Below the pieces are notes generated by a model, which did no database searches, had not been told where the DNA came from, and worked only from the letters and a program-made list of their open reading frames with translations. This document shows positions 26,305 through 40,100 of a stretch of DNA of 64,000 nucleotides, in pieces. Numbering within the stretch: position 1 is the stretch's first letter; every line of letters starts with the position of its first letter. The position numbers and the translations under genes were made by a program. The DNA is from Membranipora membranacea (Eukaryota; Bryozoa; Gymnolaemata; Cheilostomatida; Membraniporidae): contig OU612068.1 in NCBI GenBank assembly GCA_914767715.1, positions 930,001 through 994,000 of the forward strand. Direction: 5' to 3'.

Positions 26305-28090
26305 GATAAGAGGAGTAAAGTGAAGCCAGATGTGTATATGTGTGCGGGTAAGATCTCGAATTAGATCAACCTCTTTGATATCCCAGAAAGTTTACGGTAG
26401 CGTATTCAATTTACTGTGATGATAGTTAATTAATTCTGATATATAACATTACATTGTCAATAAGTCTCACTGATTACAATTACAAATTTGGTTGAGAAAA
26501 ATATTCACAATAGCCTGCCTTAAAATAATCGTAAAACTTTCATAGCTATCCTCCAGAGCAACAGGTACCCAAACACAGAGATAGAGATTGCAGTTTGGTC
26601 CTCGCTTGCCGATTAGTTTCGTGTTATGTGAGCGAGGTTGAGTTACTGAGGTATCCTGATCGATTGTGTCTTAGTAATATCTGACATGTAGTGGTGTAGT
26701 ATGATTCACGTTGTCTGTGACCGAGTGATGGAGTGAAAAGATGAGCGAGCTTGACCTAACACTGTAGTGATATGTTACGCCTTGTAATGTAGAGAACTCT
26801 ATAATTAGGAGTCCTGGCCTATTATCAGTTATCCAATACAGTCAAGTCCCTGTAATGTACTTATCTTCTAAACACAATCTGTAATATAAAGCTGGTCACA
26901 AACGCCACTATGTCTATTATATCATTTGGTGACTTTGCAACATTATTATTCTATGAAGTGAAAAGCTGATTCAATAGATGTCTTTATTTTACATGGCCAT
27001 TAGGAGTTGCGCTGTGTTAGCTTATATAACTGCATGTTTGAATGAGCAAAATAAACAAGGTATAATGGTATTGTTTCACTACACTGGCTGTCAAGGCCAT
27101 TTCAGCGGCAGAAAGGTTTCACAGGTAGCAGGCATTATCACATGTAAACATTAATCTTTTGTAATTTTTTTTGCTCACCCAGACGTTTTTTGACAAGATG
27201 TGACAATAAATGGAGAGGAACTGAGTACAAGTTTCATTTTTTATTATGTAAAACCGATTACTATTTAAAAATAAACAATGCTAACATGGAAAAGTGTAAG
27301 TAAAAAATTGCTGCCAATTCACTACATGTTTTTTTCAAATGAGATGCTAAAGTGCTGTCTAAATGATCACGTGTCATAATTCAATAAAGGAAAACAGGTG
27401 GATAAAAAGGGTATAGGGCTACGATGATAAAACAATCATTTTACATACAGAGGGAAGCATAGGTAACGTCACGTCGTAATGGCTCAACATCACAAGGCCG
27501 GAGAGATCTTAATAACGTACACAGATAAAACTACCGTCACACTCCCACAACCAAAGGTAATCCGTCTTGGCAAAAAAGTAAATCAAAAACAAAGTTTCAA
27601 AATGGGGGCTCGTCTGCCGTAACTAAAAAATTCACAAATGTTTCAAAAATGGAAGGTAACAAGATATACAACAGAGAACCATCTTGCATTGCTTGAAAAA
27701 AGGAAACTGTAAAAAAAACCCACACTACAATATTAATCAATTAGTAATACACAAAGAAAGTATCCAAACAATCATGCTATACCATGCTGAATTTGCTGAG
27801 TAAATTGTTAGGGTCTAAATGTTAGTAGCTAACAGCTATTTACAATTTAAGGTAGGAGTGGATACCTCTCCCCCCTTCCTGCTGCCATATACAGATATCA
27901 ATAAACACCAAGGCTATAACATGAGCAGATGATGAGCTGACAGCTCACTTATTATAATTGTATGTGATATAAGGTGGCCTGGCCGGGCTGAGTACATAGA
28001 CTGAGAACATGAGCTGAGAGTCTAATATCCGTATCATATACGGAGCAGTTATAATAACTCTACATAGTATCGGAGCGAGTGATTATAACT
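26305..28090. other. Intergenic region upstream of the GPCR
   Basis: It should hold the GPCR promoter and 5' exons plus the 3' untranslated region of the receptor phosphatase. AT-rich, no supported open frame. No promoter motif can be claimed. Confidence 0.5.
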
Positions 28091-28113
28091 CTACATAGTA
28101 TCGGAGCGAGTGA
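28051..28113. repeat. 31-bp tandem duplication across the phosphatase stop codon
   Basis: The segment containing ATAACTCTACATAGTATCGG occurs twice, offset by 31 bp (28054 and 28085). Read on the minus strand, each copy carries the ACTATGTAG that forms the end of the receptor phosphatase (DTM then stop). The second copy lies in the 3' untranslated region. Confidence 0.85.
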
Positions 28114-31100
28114 TGTGCTCCGGGGAACGAGGAAGTGTGTTCACTCTTCTCACATTAGCAAAGGTATTCACCGGAAAGTCTACTTTGTCACCACTATTCC
28201 CGTTTTCATTTGTAGTTCCGTCGTCGAGCTCCGACTCACATAACTGTAACATGCTGTTATACAGCAACCTATAATCATTCTGTAAAAAAAACAAAATACA
28301 TATTTCTTTAGAGAAACGAAATCGATAACATATGGCTCCATAAATCCTACATTCAAGTTTCCCCTGGAGAGTTTGGTTTTGGCGCGTCGGAAATCATAAA
28401 CATTGGGAAGTATTCATTTCCTTTGATGTTTTTTTGTTTGATTCCTTTCCTCCCAAGCTGCTAAAAGTGTAGATGAGTACAAACAACAAACTCGCATACT
28501 TAACAACCTTGGGCGTGATGGTAACACCGTAACTATAAACCATGTGGTGACATAAGACATAAAAAACCTTACTTCACACTGTTTTTATCATCACATAATC
28601 ACACTTCCCAGGTAATATTGTACCTTTGGGCAGGATATGACTGGATAGTAGGTATATATGCACCATACTGACTCTCGTGATCTGACTGGGCATGTAGATC
28701 ACTGATAAACTAGGCTATCATTACCACAAAACAGGTGTCGTAAGGCTAAGTATGTATCATGCGTGACTTGAATTTGCGCATGTGCAAGAACAATGAGTTT
28801 AGTCTGGGTTCTGATTACAATTTTGGTCTGGGGAAAGAGGACATCCCCTGCATAAATTGCCAGTCAAATTTAGCTAATAGTGACAATAGAAGATAACTCT
28901 TTATAACAATTCCGCACGCATTTGAGAGTGTGCCACCAGAGCAGGTAGCCAATCAGATGGCTTCGGAATTCCGAGACTCAATTTTGCAGAGATCAGCTCA
29001 TGCCCAGAGCTGAGCATGCGGAGAATGTATATGCACACAGAATGTTTATAATTAGAATATTACCTGCTGTTCCCAGATACCGGGCCGCTTCTTGTGATAT
29101 AAATAGGCCAGAGAGTAGATATCTACTTGTGTATCAAAGTTATACTGATTATAGAGAGTATACAGGGCACAGAACTGAGCAGCTACCTTCCCTCCAAATC
29201 TGTAACACAATAACATTTATACATTATATATATCATTTTTATATGCATTATTTATACATAGACAATGAGATGCCTGTCACACACAAGGGTTTTTCAATAA
29301 GAATCAAGATTTTTGGGCCAAAACGTTACAGGGAATGAATTTATGAGAAGGGATTGATAAAACTTTGTGTCAATACTAGAGAGGTTACGATATAAGTTTT
29401 GTCTAGAATAGTATTTATTTTGTAGTTTGAAGTAATATTGAGAGAGCGATACACAAGGGTTTTATTGATAAAATAAAAGCACCATAGTTAATGAAATCAT
29501 GATAATCTATTACTGTATCAAATATTGAATATTTATCTGTTGGAGTAAAAAAACACATGGCTCTATTAGATTATCTCATGATAGAAATAGAATTATTCTC
29601 TCTGAAATTAATTACACAACGATTATTTGATCCTGCTCAATCGCTTGTGATTCTTTGAATGCAACTAGCTACGAATGACCAGTAGTAGCCTCCAACCTGA
29701 ATTGGGAGTTCATTGCTCTAATTTTTTGTCAGAGTTATGCAACCAAATTAACGTATCATATAACAGAGTAATTATTGTCTCAAGTGACATTACATGTTTT
29801 AGTCAGGAGCGCACCAATCAGCGAGCTACTTATTTTTAGATGTCGGGACCAGACATTTATTCGTAGGCTGTCTATCCAAGATGCCCTCGGGTTATTATGA
29901 AACTTGATCACCGATGATTTCCAGTGTCTTACCATGGATACCGTTCATTCACCACAAACAAAGGAATGGCACATTTTGCGTCAAAAATCACACAATCATC
30001 TTGATGAGCTCAAACGTACAATGAGCACACAGTGTACATGTAAGGAGAGAAGCCTGTGATGTAATCTGTATTGTGATCGGTACATAACTGTTGACACCAT
30101 TCCCAACTCAGCTTACATTAAGGTTGTTAGCCCAATAATTTTTTATCCAATAGAAAAGATTTCATTATACCTGATTCGTAAAACGTACTATTAATACGAA
30201 GTGAAATATCCGGTATGAATCAACAATGACATCATCAAGACACATCGGTTTGTGTGATGCGATTGTTTTGGTTATCAATAAAAAAATATGACTAAGAATA
30301 TAGTAAAATGGCTGTTAACTTACTTGTCAATGACGATGATTGGACCAGTCTGATTGCGCTTAGCTGCGTGCCATTTATTGACCACTTCTATAAACTGGAA
30401 CACTCCCTCACTGTATACCTGAGTATCTGTGTACGCTTCAGGCCAGCACGTTATCGAGAACATCTTTGCTAACATTTCATAATCATCCTAAAGTTAACGA
30501 AAAATCAAACCATAAAATTACTAAAGACAAAGAACAAATACCCTTTTAGGGTTGTGTGCTCTTGTCAATAGAGCGGAGAATTCCTGCATTGAAGTCGATT
30601 TTCTTATATAACGTGTTTTCAAGAGCAGGAATTTTATTTGAAGCCAAGGAAGTTGCATTCCTGCTTTCTCCACAGATACAATCTGGCATAAGCTGCGCTA
30701 GAAAGTGTTGGCTAAAACACAATGGACTGTGTTGATGAGCAATCAAACTTTGTCGACAGTTTAATTAAATGAAGCTAACAGAGAGCGAGGCAATGTTTGA
30801 ACATAGAAAAGAATGAGCAGATGTATAACGCTGCTGGTGGAGAGAGGACAACTTACCTCGCTCACTGATCTTCTCTGTGTTACAATCATATATTACAAAA
30901 AACTATTGATTCATGTGATGGAAATCAGTTGAGTTATGGACTGTGAGAGCAGAGTGACCAACGATTATGGGAAGATTTTTTGATAGCTGAAAACTTCAAA
31001 CCTTTCCACTACTTATTTTATGCAATACGCAATGATAACCTGTTGATAGGAAAATTAGTGTGATACGAGTGGGTGTGTGAGTGAGTGAGTGGGTCGATTG

Positions 31101-34100
31101 GAAGAAGATACACTTATTGTGTGTCATCAGATTCTGTACAGCTGCTAATTTTTATTTTCATTAACAACTTATAACAAGGATCCTTATGTTGTTGTTAATG
31201 AACAATATAAATCTACATAATTAGCAGCTGTAGAGAGGAGATCTGCTCACACTTTAAATCTCACAGACCGTACGTGACCAAATATCCATGAATGCCTTAG
31301 TTAGGAGGTGGACTTATAATGACAAGAGACAGAACAGAGGGTGAGGTTTTTTTTGATTCACCTAACTAGGAGATCTATATCGGGCACCTTTAATGTTTTT
31401 GTTTCCTCTGCTTAATAAATTAGATATTTCATAATCCCACCGAAAACGATAGTTTGAGGTGGTATTAAGGCAATGCCCATGAAGCAGTTCTCATAGGGGA
31501 CTTCTGACAACTTATGTGGCAGCTGAGCCCTATTTTTGCACACAATAAACACCTACAGTTTTGCCCATCCATCCTCAATCATAGTCAAGTTAACTAGATT
31601 CATACCTGATCTTCTCTTTGGGAGTAGTATGAAAAACAGCAGTTGATGCTATGACATAGAAAACTTGCAACAGCCAGCACAGGTTTTTTGGCTTTTTCTA
31701 GCCATTTTTATTCAATCCCATAGACATAGTTTTGTCTATGTCTATGGGATTGCATCAAAATGTTTTGTCTATGTGCAATCTTCAATCACTCATCAGAGCA
31801 ACTTAATAAAGCCTAAGTGCCCGGGCAAAAATGTGTAAAATCTGCTTTGATATAAAATATCAATGGTTAAAATTTGCTCTAATAGAAATTTTTATGGTTC
31901 AAAGGCTAATATCTAAAAGAACAGTCACACATGAGAAAATCATTTAAGATTATTTTGTTATCGTATAAAATAATTGTCATGTAATCTGCTTTACTCATTG
32001 CTATAATTACATTGCTCCCATGTGAGTTTAAATAATAGCAGCTATGATTTCTTAATTATTTTCATTTACTCATGTATGCCTGTAGAATTTATTGTGTCGT
32101 TGTATTTGTGACGTGTAACACCAAACATAGACATTTTTTTATTCGTTAAAATCTTGCCACAGTTCTCTTTTTACCAGGCCGCGTATACCATGACATGAGA
32201 TGAATTATGTCTCAGTAACAATTACCTAATGGCTACAAAATAAGCTGTGGGTTTAATTCTCAGACATAGTTGTGTTTGTCAGATATTGTCAGAATTTAGA
32301 ATTTTACACCGCTCATTCCTATTGGGTAGAAGTAAAAGTCCTGCATGCATAACTCTAGATCAGCTGTCGGCAACCTGTGGCATTTTTCACAGTGCGGCCT
32401 AATGCACAATCTTTTGCGGGCTGATTGTGGCCTTATGCTTAAAAAATTTAATGCACATTAATTTTGATTCCCATTTCGCATTCTTGATATTCAAGTATGT
32501 AGGCACGATATATTTAAAAATAGAGGCCATTCAGCATTAAGCATGTAGCCTCCAAAGCCGGTTCTAGACATAATCATCTTCTACTGTTTTGGTGTTAACT
32601 CCTTTTTCACGTGCTTTATTTTCAAAATAACCCACTGTGACCTTTAGAAATTAGAATAAAAATTTTCGTCAATATCATAGTATTTTGTTTACCAAATCTG
32701 TCACTTTGAACAAGAAATGCAGATAAGCCTTAACAAGTTTTTATGTTACAAATGCTCCTGCTTTATGGCTGAAATGTTCCAGATTGCATCTTATTTTACA
32801 AGCATTCGCAAAAACCTCCCCATTACAGGGCTACAGCGCCCCTCCCACACCGCCCTTTTCCATACACATGCAAAACCGGGATACAGTCATGTACCCAGCC
32901 AAATCAAACATCACACCACAAAACTTCACATGATTCTTTAAATTAGTATTTTTGTTGAGCTGAAGTTCCTTGCAAAATACCGCAGCTTTCACACATAAAT
33001 CTGTTTTAGTTTGTACAAAATTGTTATTCCGATTTTAATTTAATACCTGAAAGATATGTTGCGCTCTTTTGAGTGGAGTCTGTGAAAAATGTGGCCTTTT
33101 TTAGAAAAAGGTTGCCCACCCATGCTCTAGAACAATTTTGATCCATTTGCCTTAATTTGGAGTTGTTTTCCCTCCAATGGATGGGGGAGCAACTCTGAAT
33201 ACAGAAAAATGAATCGAAATTGATCGAACATCACTCTGACCAGTGAACTATGCTATGATCTGTCCAACTGAGCCGAAGAGTTTTGCTTCTTTTCGGTGGT
33301 CTCTGATCTTATCAGTTCTAGTATAATGACAGATGGAAAGCTTACCTGTTTTGATTCGAGCTGGAAATCTCTGATGGCATATTCTAAGCTGTCTAAGTTT
33401 TCATCTACAAAAGTAAGTTTGAAGGAGGACTTGTGAGCCCAGTCAGTGGCCTCTCCCTTCGGTCTGAAGAATGTGACTAGATCTTCTTCTCCTATATTAG
33501 ATAACATGACTATCGTCATCGAGTTCTACAAAATAAGCACAGATATAGTCAATGACAACTAAGCGGTAAATCACTGTCAACCAGTGTTCAAACCACACAG
33601 AAATGGTCCAAACTAAAACACTATCAGGGTACACTAGAACAAGCATATTCTTCAGTATAGATTTGCTGAAGAAGTTTTGTAAACGTTTTTGTAATGAAAA
33701 CAAGAACACTTTTATCTCATATAAACATAAACATATATATACTTAATAATTATATGTTTATGCTCATAGCCCAATCTGATTGTTACGCACCTATACGAGA
33801 TAGTCTTGTGTATCACACTTACCTGATCCCAAACCATCCTCCAGAAGTCATATTCTGTGTGAGCTGATGGATGCTGGGTGATGATGAATTCTTTGGATTG
33901 GAATTGTCCGTGAAGGTATGTAGCGTTTATATAATCTGAGCCGTTCTCACCAGCGATCTTAGGTAACTTAACTCGACTACTATTATCCACTGTAAGAAGA
34001 GAGGTGTGCTCAAATAAAGAAAAGTCAAGAAAAGTCCACAAAATTCCCATCTACTCGCCTCCATGATTACCTACTTTCCACAGCTGTAGTCATGTTTTGG

Positions 34101-37100
34101 TGGTAAGTTATAACTGAGCCTCGATCTAATCTAACTCAGACTTTCTGGATTCTATTATCGATCGCGGTTTGAAGTGTTGTAAGGAATGTGCAACAAGTAG
34201 ATACTTTATAATCCAATTTCCAAGAATAATTTCAAGGTAAAATGGTTTTGCAAGAGACAATTTACCTGCTGCTGCTGCTATATTTAGGCATACTTACGTG
34301 GAATGTATGATAGGGATCTGTTTTTGCTAGCGTTGCATTCTAGAAGGGGGCAGTTTGTGAGATGTTCGGCTGGTGACCATTTAACTATTGTCTTGTATTG
34401 TTTTTCTAATATTGTCTCTCCTGCCACATCAAATTTAGAGTCTAGCTCTTCTATGATTGGTCGGAATTTCTTAGGCTGGATGTCTGTTCGTCCTCCACTC
34501 TCGATGAAGTTCAGTAGAGCATCGTGTATGAAGATATATTGGTCCTGTACAAAAAACTCAGAGAGATGAGGCAACAAAATCTTCTACATTGAGCTATAGA
34601 TTTAGATGGTATTGTTGCTTTCATTTTCCACGAATTCCACGAAAAAATAATGCCATTACTGAAATATTTTCCATCAAATTAAATTGTGAAGAAATAAAAC
34701 GGACTAATGAGCGTTATGCGGAGGGTCAGTGCATACCTCTGTTTGTACGAGATGATTACGTTGTCCTCTGATATGCCTGAGGAAGCCCTGAACATTTACT
34801 GTTCTCTTCTGCATGATTTGTGTCATCATTCCTTCTAATACAATAAATGTACCCGTTCTACCCACACCGGCACTATAATCAGCAAACGTAACAGTCGTTA
34901 ATAAAGAGCGTATCAGCTAATCTACTAATCAGGAAAGAGACAATCATTGGAAAAATTTGACGTTTAATCACGTCATGATTGAAACTGGGAACTGAGTGTA
35001 AAGGGGTGTTAAGTTTTTTTCTAGCTAGCTAGCTAGCTTCATCCCTGTACTGAAAGTGCACAATGTTTAGTAACGATGATGGTCGCAGCAGTGTCCAGGG
35101 ATAGTTTCTATCTTATGTCTGAGTGTTAGCCTTAGTTGTCTTTAAATTTATGATTCTTATATATATTTACCTGCAATGTACCACTATAGGGCCACCATTA
35201 ATAGGATTGGAGTTAGTCGCTCTCTTGACGAAGCTCAGAACAGGAAGTGTGTATTCTGGGATACCGTGATCTGGCCACTCAGTGTAGTGATATTGTATTA
35301 TCTTCTTCTCAATCTGATGTTTCTATATAAAAATCATGGCAAATATAACATCATGACTGCATGGGATAACGGGTTCCTGTTCATATGTCATCACACCGCA
35401 TGTTATATTTTGAAATGGATCAATCATGGCTTGGCTATCAAAATATTTATAATGTTAGTTGAAACAAAGAACAATTACGTGGGGTCACATCAGAAAATAG
35501 AATATTGAAATCCTTCTGGCACATTCGACCGAAGACATGGGTCAGTCTCCACTATATAGACTCTATGTACCTTTTTGGAGACTTTAGTATTCTTGATGGT
35601 AAATTGTCTGACAGTCCAGAAGGCCAGTTCTTCAGTGCTCTGATGTGTTACTGTTAGTCTCCCATATTTAGCTGTAAAAATAAACCATGTGAAATCAACG
35701 GCGTGATACTATCAACCACACCATAATGTGCTCTTACAACTCTGCTCACTGGGTAAGTACTCCCAAAATATCACAATTATAAGAGAAACTTTCAAATTGG
35801 AGGATATAATAAAGGCTGGTATTGTCATCTATCATCCCTTATTTCGACCACTGCATGAGAAAGGTGGTAAACCTAGTATGAAAGCCCCAAATTTAGACAC
35901 CTTGTAAGTGTTAAATATTGTTATGAGGTGATGATTTTTCCCTATTTCGACATAGTATAACCACAGATAAGTTTCCCTCCTTTCAATTATAATCTGCAAA
36001 CTTTGTCTACATAAGCGGAAATAAACCAGATACAGCCAGTATATTGGCGGAAAGTGCCTATTGCAAGATGTTACTAACTTTTGCATCTTGACACCTACAC
36101 AGGAATTTACTGGATATGTTATTGTATTATAATATACAAAAACAGTTTTCAGTGCAATGTTGGGTGATAAATGCAAAAATCTCAGCCTCAAGACACACAA
36201 GTTTCTTAGTATCTGGCTCTCAAATTTCCATTAAAAGGGTCAATCGTGTCAGTGTTGATATATCACATGCTACGAAGAATATATGAGGCATCTGTGATTT
36301 TTCTCTTAAAGGCTACAAAAAGACCGAAGCAATGTCTGGCAGCTAGTACTGCAGTACTTATAAAATCTTTTTACACTGAAAAAATTCATAACACTTCAGG
36401 GTAAAAATGATGTATAGTGTTAGAATTTGATCCCCTTTTTCATCTATGAGGTATCTATGTATAGCGCTGCACAAGCCTAATAAACTACCATGGCCTCATT
36501 TCAAGTCTCCACCAACAACTGAAAAGTATTACAGGCTGATTATATATACTGTGGAGTATTACATACCTTCACCATTATCCGGCCAGTACTGCTCACATTT
36601 CTTCTTGTGTTTCTCATACACATTTGTAATCATGACGATAACGTTTGTGTTATTTTCCCACACCATACGCCAGAAATCATCGATGGTGTTTGGCAGAGGA
36701 CCCTGAGTGGCTATGAAGTTACGTGTTCTATCATAACTCTGCAAAATAATCAACATTAATATCTCAGAGAAAGAAATCTTTCTTTATCTTCACAATAATT
36801 TTGTATACACTTCCCTTACCATCCAGGAAGGCCTAATTGATACCCTGTGCTGCAGCTGAAGTGCTTCAAGTAGAAAAAAACCGCCCACAGGTGGAGATAA
36901 TGGAATGCCCCCATCAGAAGAAGGAAGTGTGAAGGTGGTAGACTTACATCTATATAGTTAGCGTTGATATAATCTGAGTGGACAACACCGGGCTGTGTCT
37001 TCAGCACTACTCGAGTGTGATCGTCTGAAATAAGATGAGAATAGCAAGGTGAGATGAAGATAACACGTGTCAGCGCTCACACCGACCACGCGCAGATGTC

Positions 37101-40100
37101 ACACCGACAATGCCATATATGGTGTGTGAAGGCTGTACAATACAAACAGAGGAAAATACATGTGAGAAGGTAAGGACTACGCGGTACGTGGTACGTGATG
37201 CACATATTACGACATTAAGCCGAGTCTGAAAGCTGATGGTGATGATGATAGTTGCTACGTGTTATTCGCTATGATACCATGCACAAGGTGCTACTGCTCA
37301 GGGAGAGCTGTACTGTTATCTATCATAACAACCATATATATTAACAAAGTTTTTGGTGTTCTATGATAGAGGCATAGGCTTAATATATATGAAGTCTACA
37401 GATGGAGCTTACGGGAGGTTTGGGAGAAGGGAGACAATGTCCCTGTATTGATATGTTTGTGGTTGCTATGAAAGTGGCCAGAGGTTATGGTCACGACACA
37501 TCCTCCACAAACGGTCAGAATACAAAACCCTTTATACTTTCTATGGAAGATGCAGCAGACCATTCACTGGCAATTTAAATATATATAATGGACATCACAG
37601 TAGGAAGAGGCAACGGTGATACCACATCTAACTCACAAGCTACGATGTTGTTGTATCTATTTTTGGTCAGGTTCGCTGGCTCCAGAGAATCCTTCCAGGT
37701 GATATCCTGTCCCTGAGATTTACAGATAGATTCATACTCTTCAGCGAACTTTATATCGGTGTTAGCATGCATGATAGTACAGTGATCAGACCAGCCATCG
37801 ATTCCAACGTTCTCGTAATCATTCTCAACTAAAAATAAAACAGTTAACCCTGAGTAAAGGAGAGATAAATGTACTATGTGCTGATCTAGCCATGATATCC
37901 AAACATAGCGAGGGACTTCTTGTACCAACGAACTAAAGGTCATTGCTTGTACTACATGTAAGGATGGTATAGCAGTGACAACTATGAATGCTTCGCGATA
38001 TGTCCTATGGTCGCCATCGATATAACACTGTGGCGAGTTGATTCATATAATTTATCAGCTTACACGAAACTATTTAGTTCCATGTCTGTCATCAGCTCAT
38101 ATACAACACAATATATTCACAATATACTATGACCAAAATTCACTATTAGCTCCCAACAAAGGAGGCTCCCATAAGCAATGGCAGGTAAGAGCAAACAATA
38201 ACTAACCGTATCCCATGCTGGACGCTCCTAGTAGTGGAGTATTCAGATCTATCCAGTAATCTTCTTCTTGTTCCACGGATATATTAGCGGCAGATCTCTT
38301 CTTCCTTTTAGAAAATATATCATTATTAACGTTACAGCAGCTGAATATATAACTCAGTAATGACTGTCGATATCTACTACACAACCCTCTCATGGCTCTA
38401 CATTATACTCAGTGTGTATACAGTGAGTGAACCTAGGTCAGAACTCTTTGTATAGATCAAGCTGACAGGAAATACTGATGTCGTAATTCAGTATCTCATT
38501 TGCATGTCAAAGATATATATCAGCAGCATTGGTGTATAGATATACAGGATGATAACCACGGATTGATCGCTGGCACATGCTTCATGTACACTCATATGGT
38601 AGACTGTCATGACAAGCTTGCCAAGTGAGGCAAACTCATGTGGGTCATCAGGGTCATGCTAAGGTTTACTTTGGAACAATACTGTTGTGACATACTTCAT
38701 TCAGCATATACCATACATTCAATTTTATCATAAGCGCAGGAATGCACAGCCCTCCCCAAACCCCGACCCTCGGTCGTACGAACATTCTTAGATTAAATTA
38801 TTCTCCTTCTACATATAAATAGGTATGTGGTAATTAGTCTATTATGTCAAGACGTCTAGATGTTTTATAGGACAGAATAATTGGTCACAAGTTTAGTATT
38901 TTCCCAGATTATGATCAGGGGATGACAACAGTGTTAGCACAATAAATAGAACAGCAAAAATAAGAGTAGCTAGAACAGATAAAAATCTAGTAAAACAACA
39001 ACGGGCATGTGAACTCTTAACAATGACAATTAGAACCTCTGTCTAGAGAACAATGTTCCGACGCTTTCCGCTAAGGAATCTCCTGTGCTGCGAAGATTTG
39101 GGATCCATCGACTCCTGAATTAAAATAGGCAAATTAATCCCTACAGAGTCACTTTTTAACATACTTCTGTTAAGATTGTTGTTTTGCTGTTTATGTGTTA
39201 GTGACTGAATGAGCAGGAGCATTGTACAGTCTTAGTGACTGAATGAGCAGGAGCATTGTCCAACACAGTAAGGCTTAAATTTAATCTTTGTTGCATTATT
39301 GAAAACTTAAATTTCACCAAACTATGAAATCTTGGTTGTGCAAAGGGTTTGAAATTGTGTCGGCTCATTCTCGTTTTGATTTCTGGATGCAGCGTGGTAT
39401 AGTATACCCGTATAACAACAAACTCTCCTACAGATTAACAAGGGGAGATGATTATTGTTTGAATAACAGATGATGACCGGCCGAACTGTTTGGGATTCAG
39501 TTTAGAGTAGACCAAGGCAATCAAAAAACAACAGGAGAGAAATTGTCACACTGAAATTTATGTCTATTGAATCAATCAAATTAAATTAATAAAATTTGTT
39601 CCCCACTGTATGACCATGGAAGGGCATTTTAATCAGTTTTGAACCAAGCCATTACTTCTTGGCCTCCTAATTCAGCATCAGGGAATCATTCAGCCACAAT
39701 ATGCCAAATAGGGTTCTGATATTATTCTCCCTGCCAAGTGGAGCCTAGCAGTATCTAATTATAACAAAACCAAGGTTGGTCAGTCAAATTGGACTCATTA
39801 CTTATCAAGTCGTGAATGAAGTGTTGTCTTCCCTCTGTCACTTTTTCAATCCTCTTTTAAGAGTTAGTCACACATATCGCAATCAATTTAAAATACATGA
39901 TTTCAAGAAGGAGAGGGGGACTTAATCTACAAACAACCCACAGAACACAGATTATCATAATCAATATGTTATAATATGTGCAGTATATACTACTTGCAGT
40001 ATATATTACATGTAGTATAAGCGATCTTAACCTATATCAGTATATATAGTGATCCTACATATATAATATATACGCGTGGATAGTAATCTTACCTGTAGAT

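Larger units (their letters stand above)
28091..34544 (-). other. Phosphatase D2 pseudophosphatase domain and C-tail
   Basis: After the end of D1 and a linker, D2 has [40 protein letters not shown] and a WPE loop (residues 1198-1200) where WPD is expected. The signature is [19 protein letters not shown]. Asp1237 stands at the position of the nucleophilic Cys and Val1243 at that of the Arg. An Asp here is known from vertebrate PTPRG/PTPRZ D2, which supports R5 membership. D2 should be inactive and act in regulation, dimerisation or partner binding. The domain ends [19 protein letters not shown], followed by a polar 50-residue tail ending SDTM. Confidence 0.92.

Noticed and set aside
34303-34569. 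Plus-strand frame of 88 residues
   Set aside because: Antisense of the phosphatase exon at 34298-34544.
35832-36200. 122-residue minus-strand frame in the phosphatase gene
   Set aside because: It lies in an intron between exons that join in phase, and has no acceptor or donor that keeps the D1 fold.
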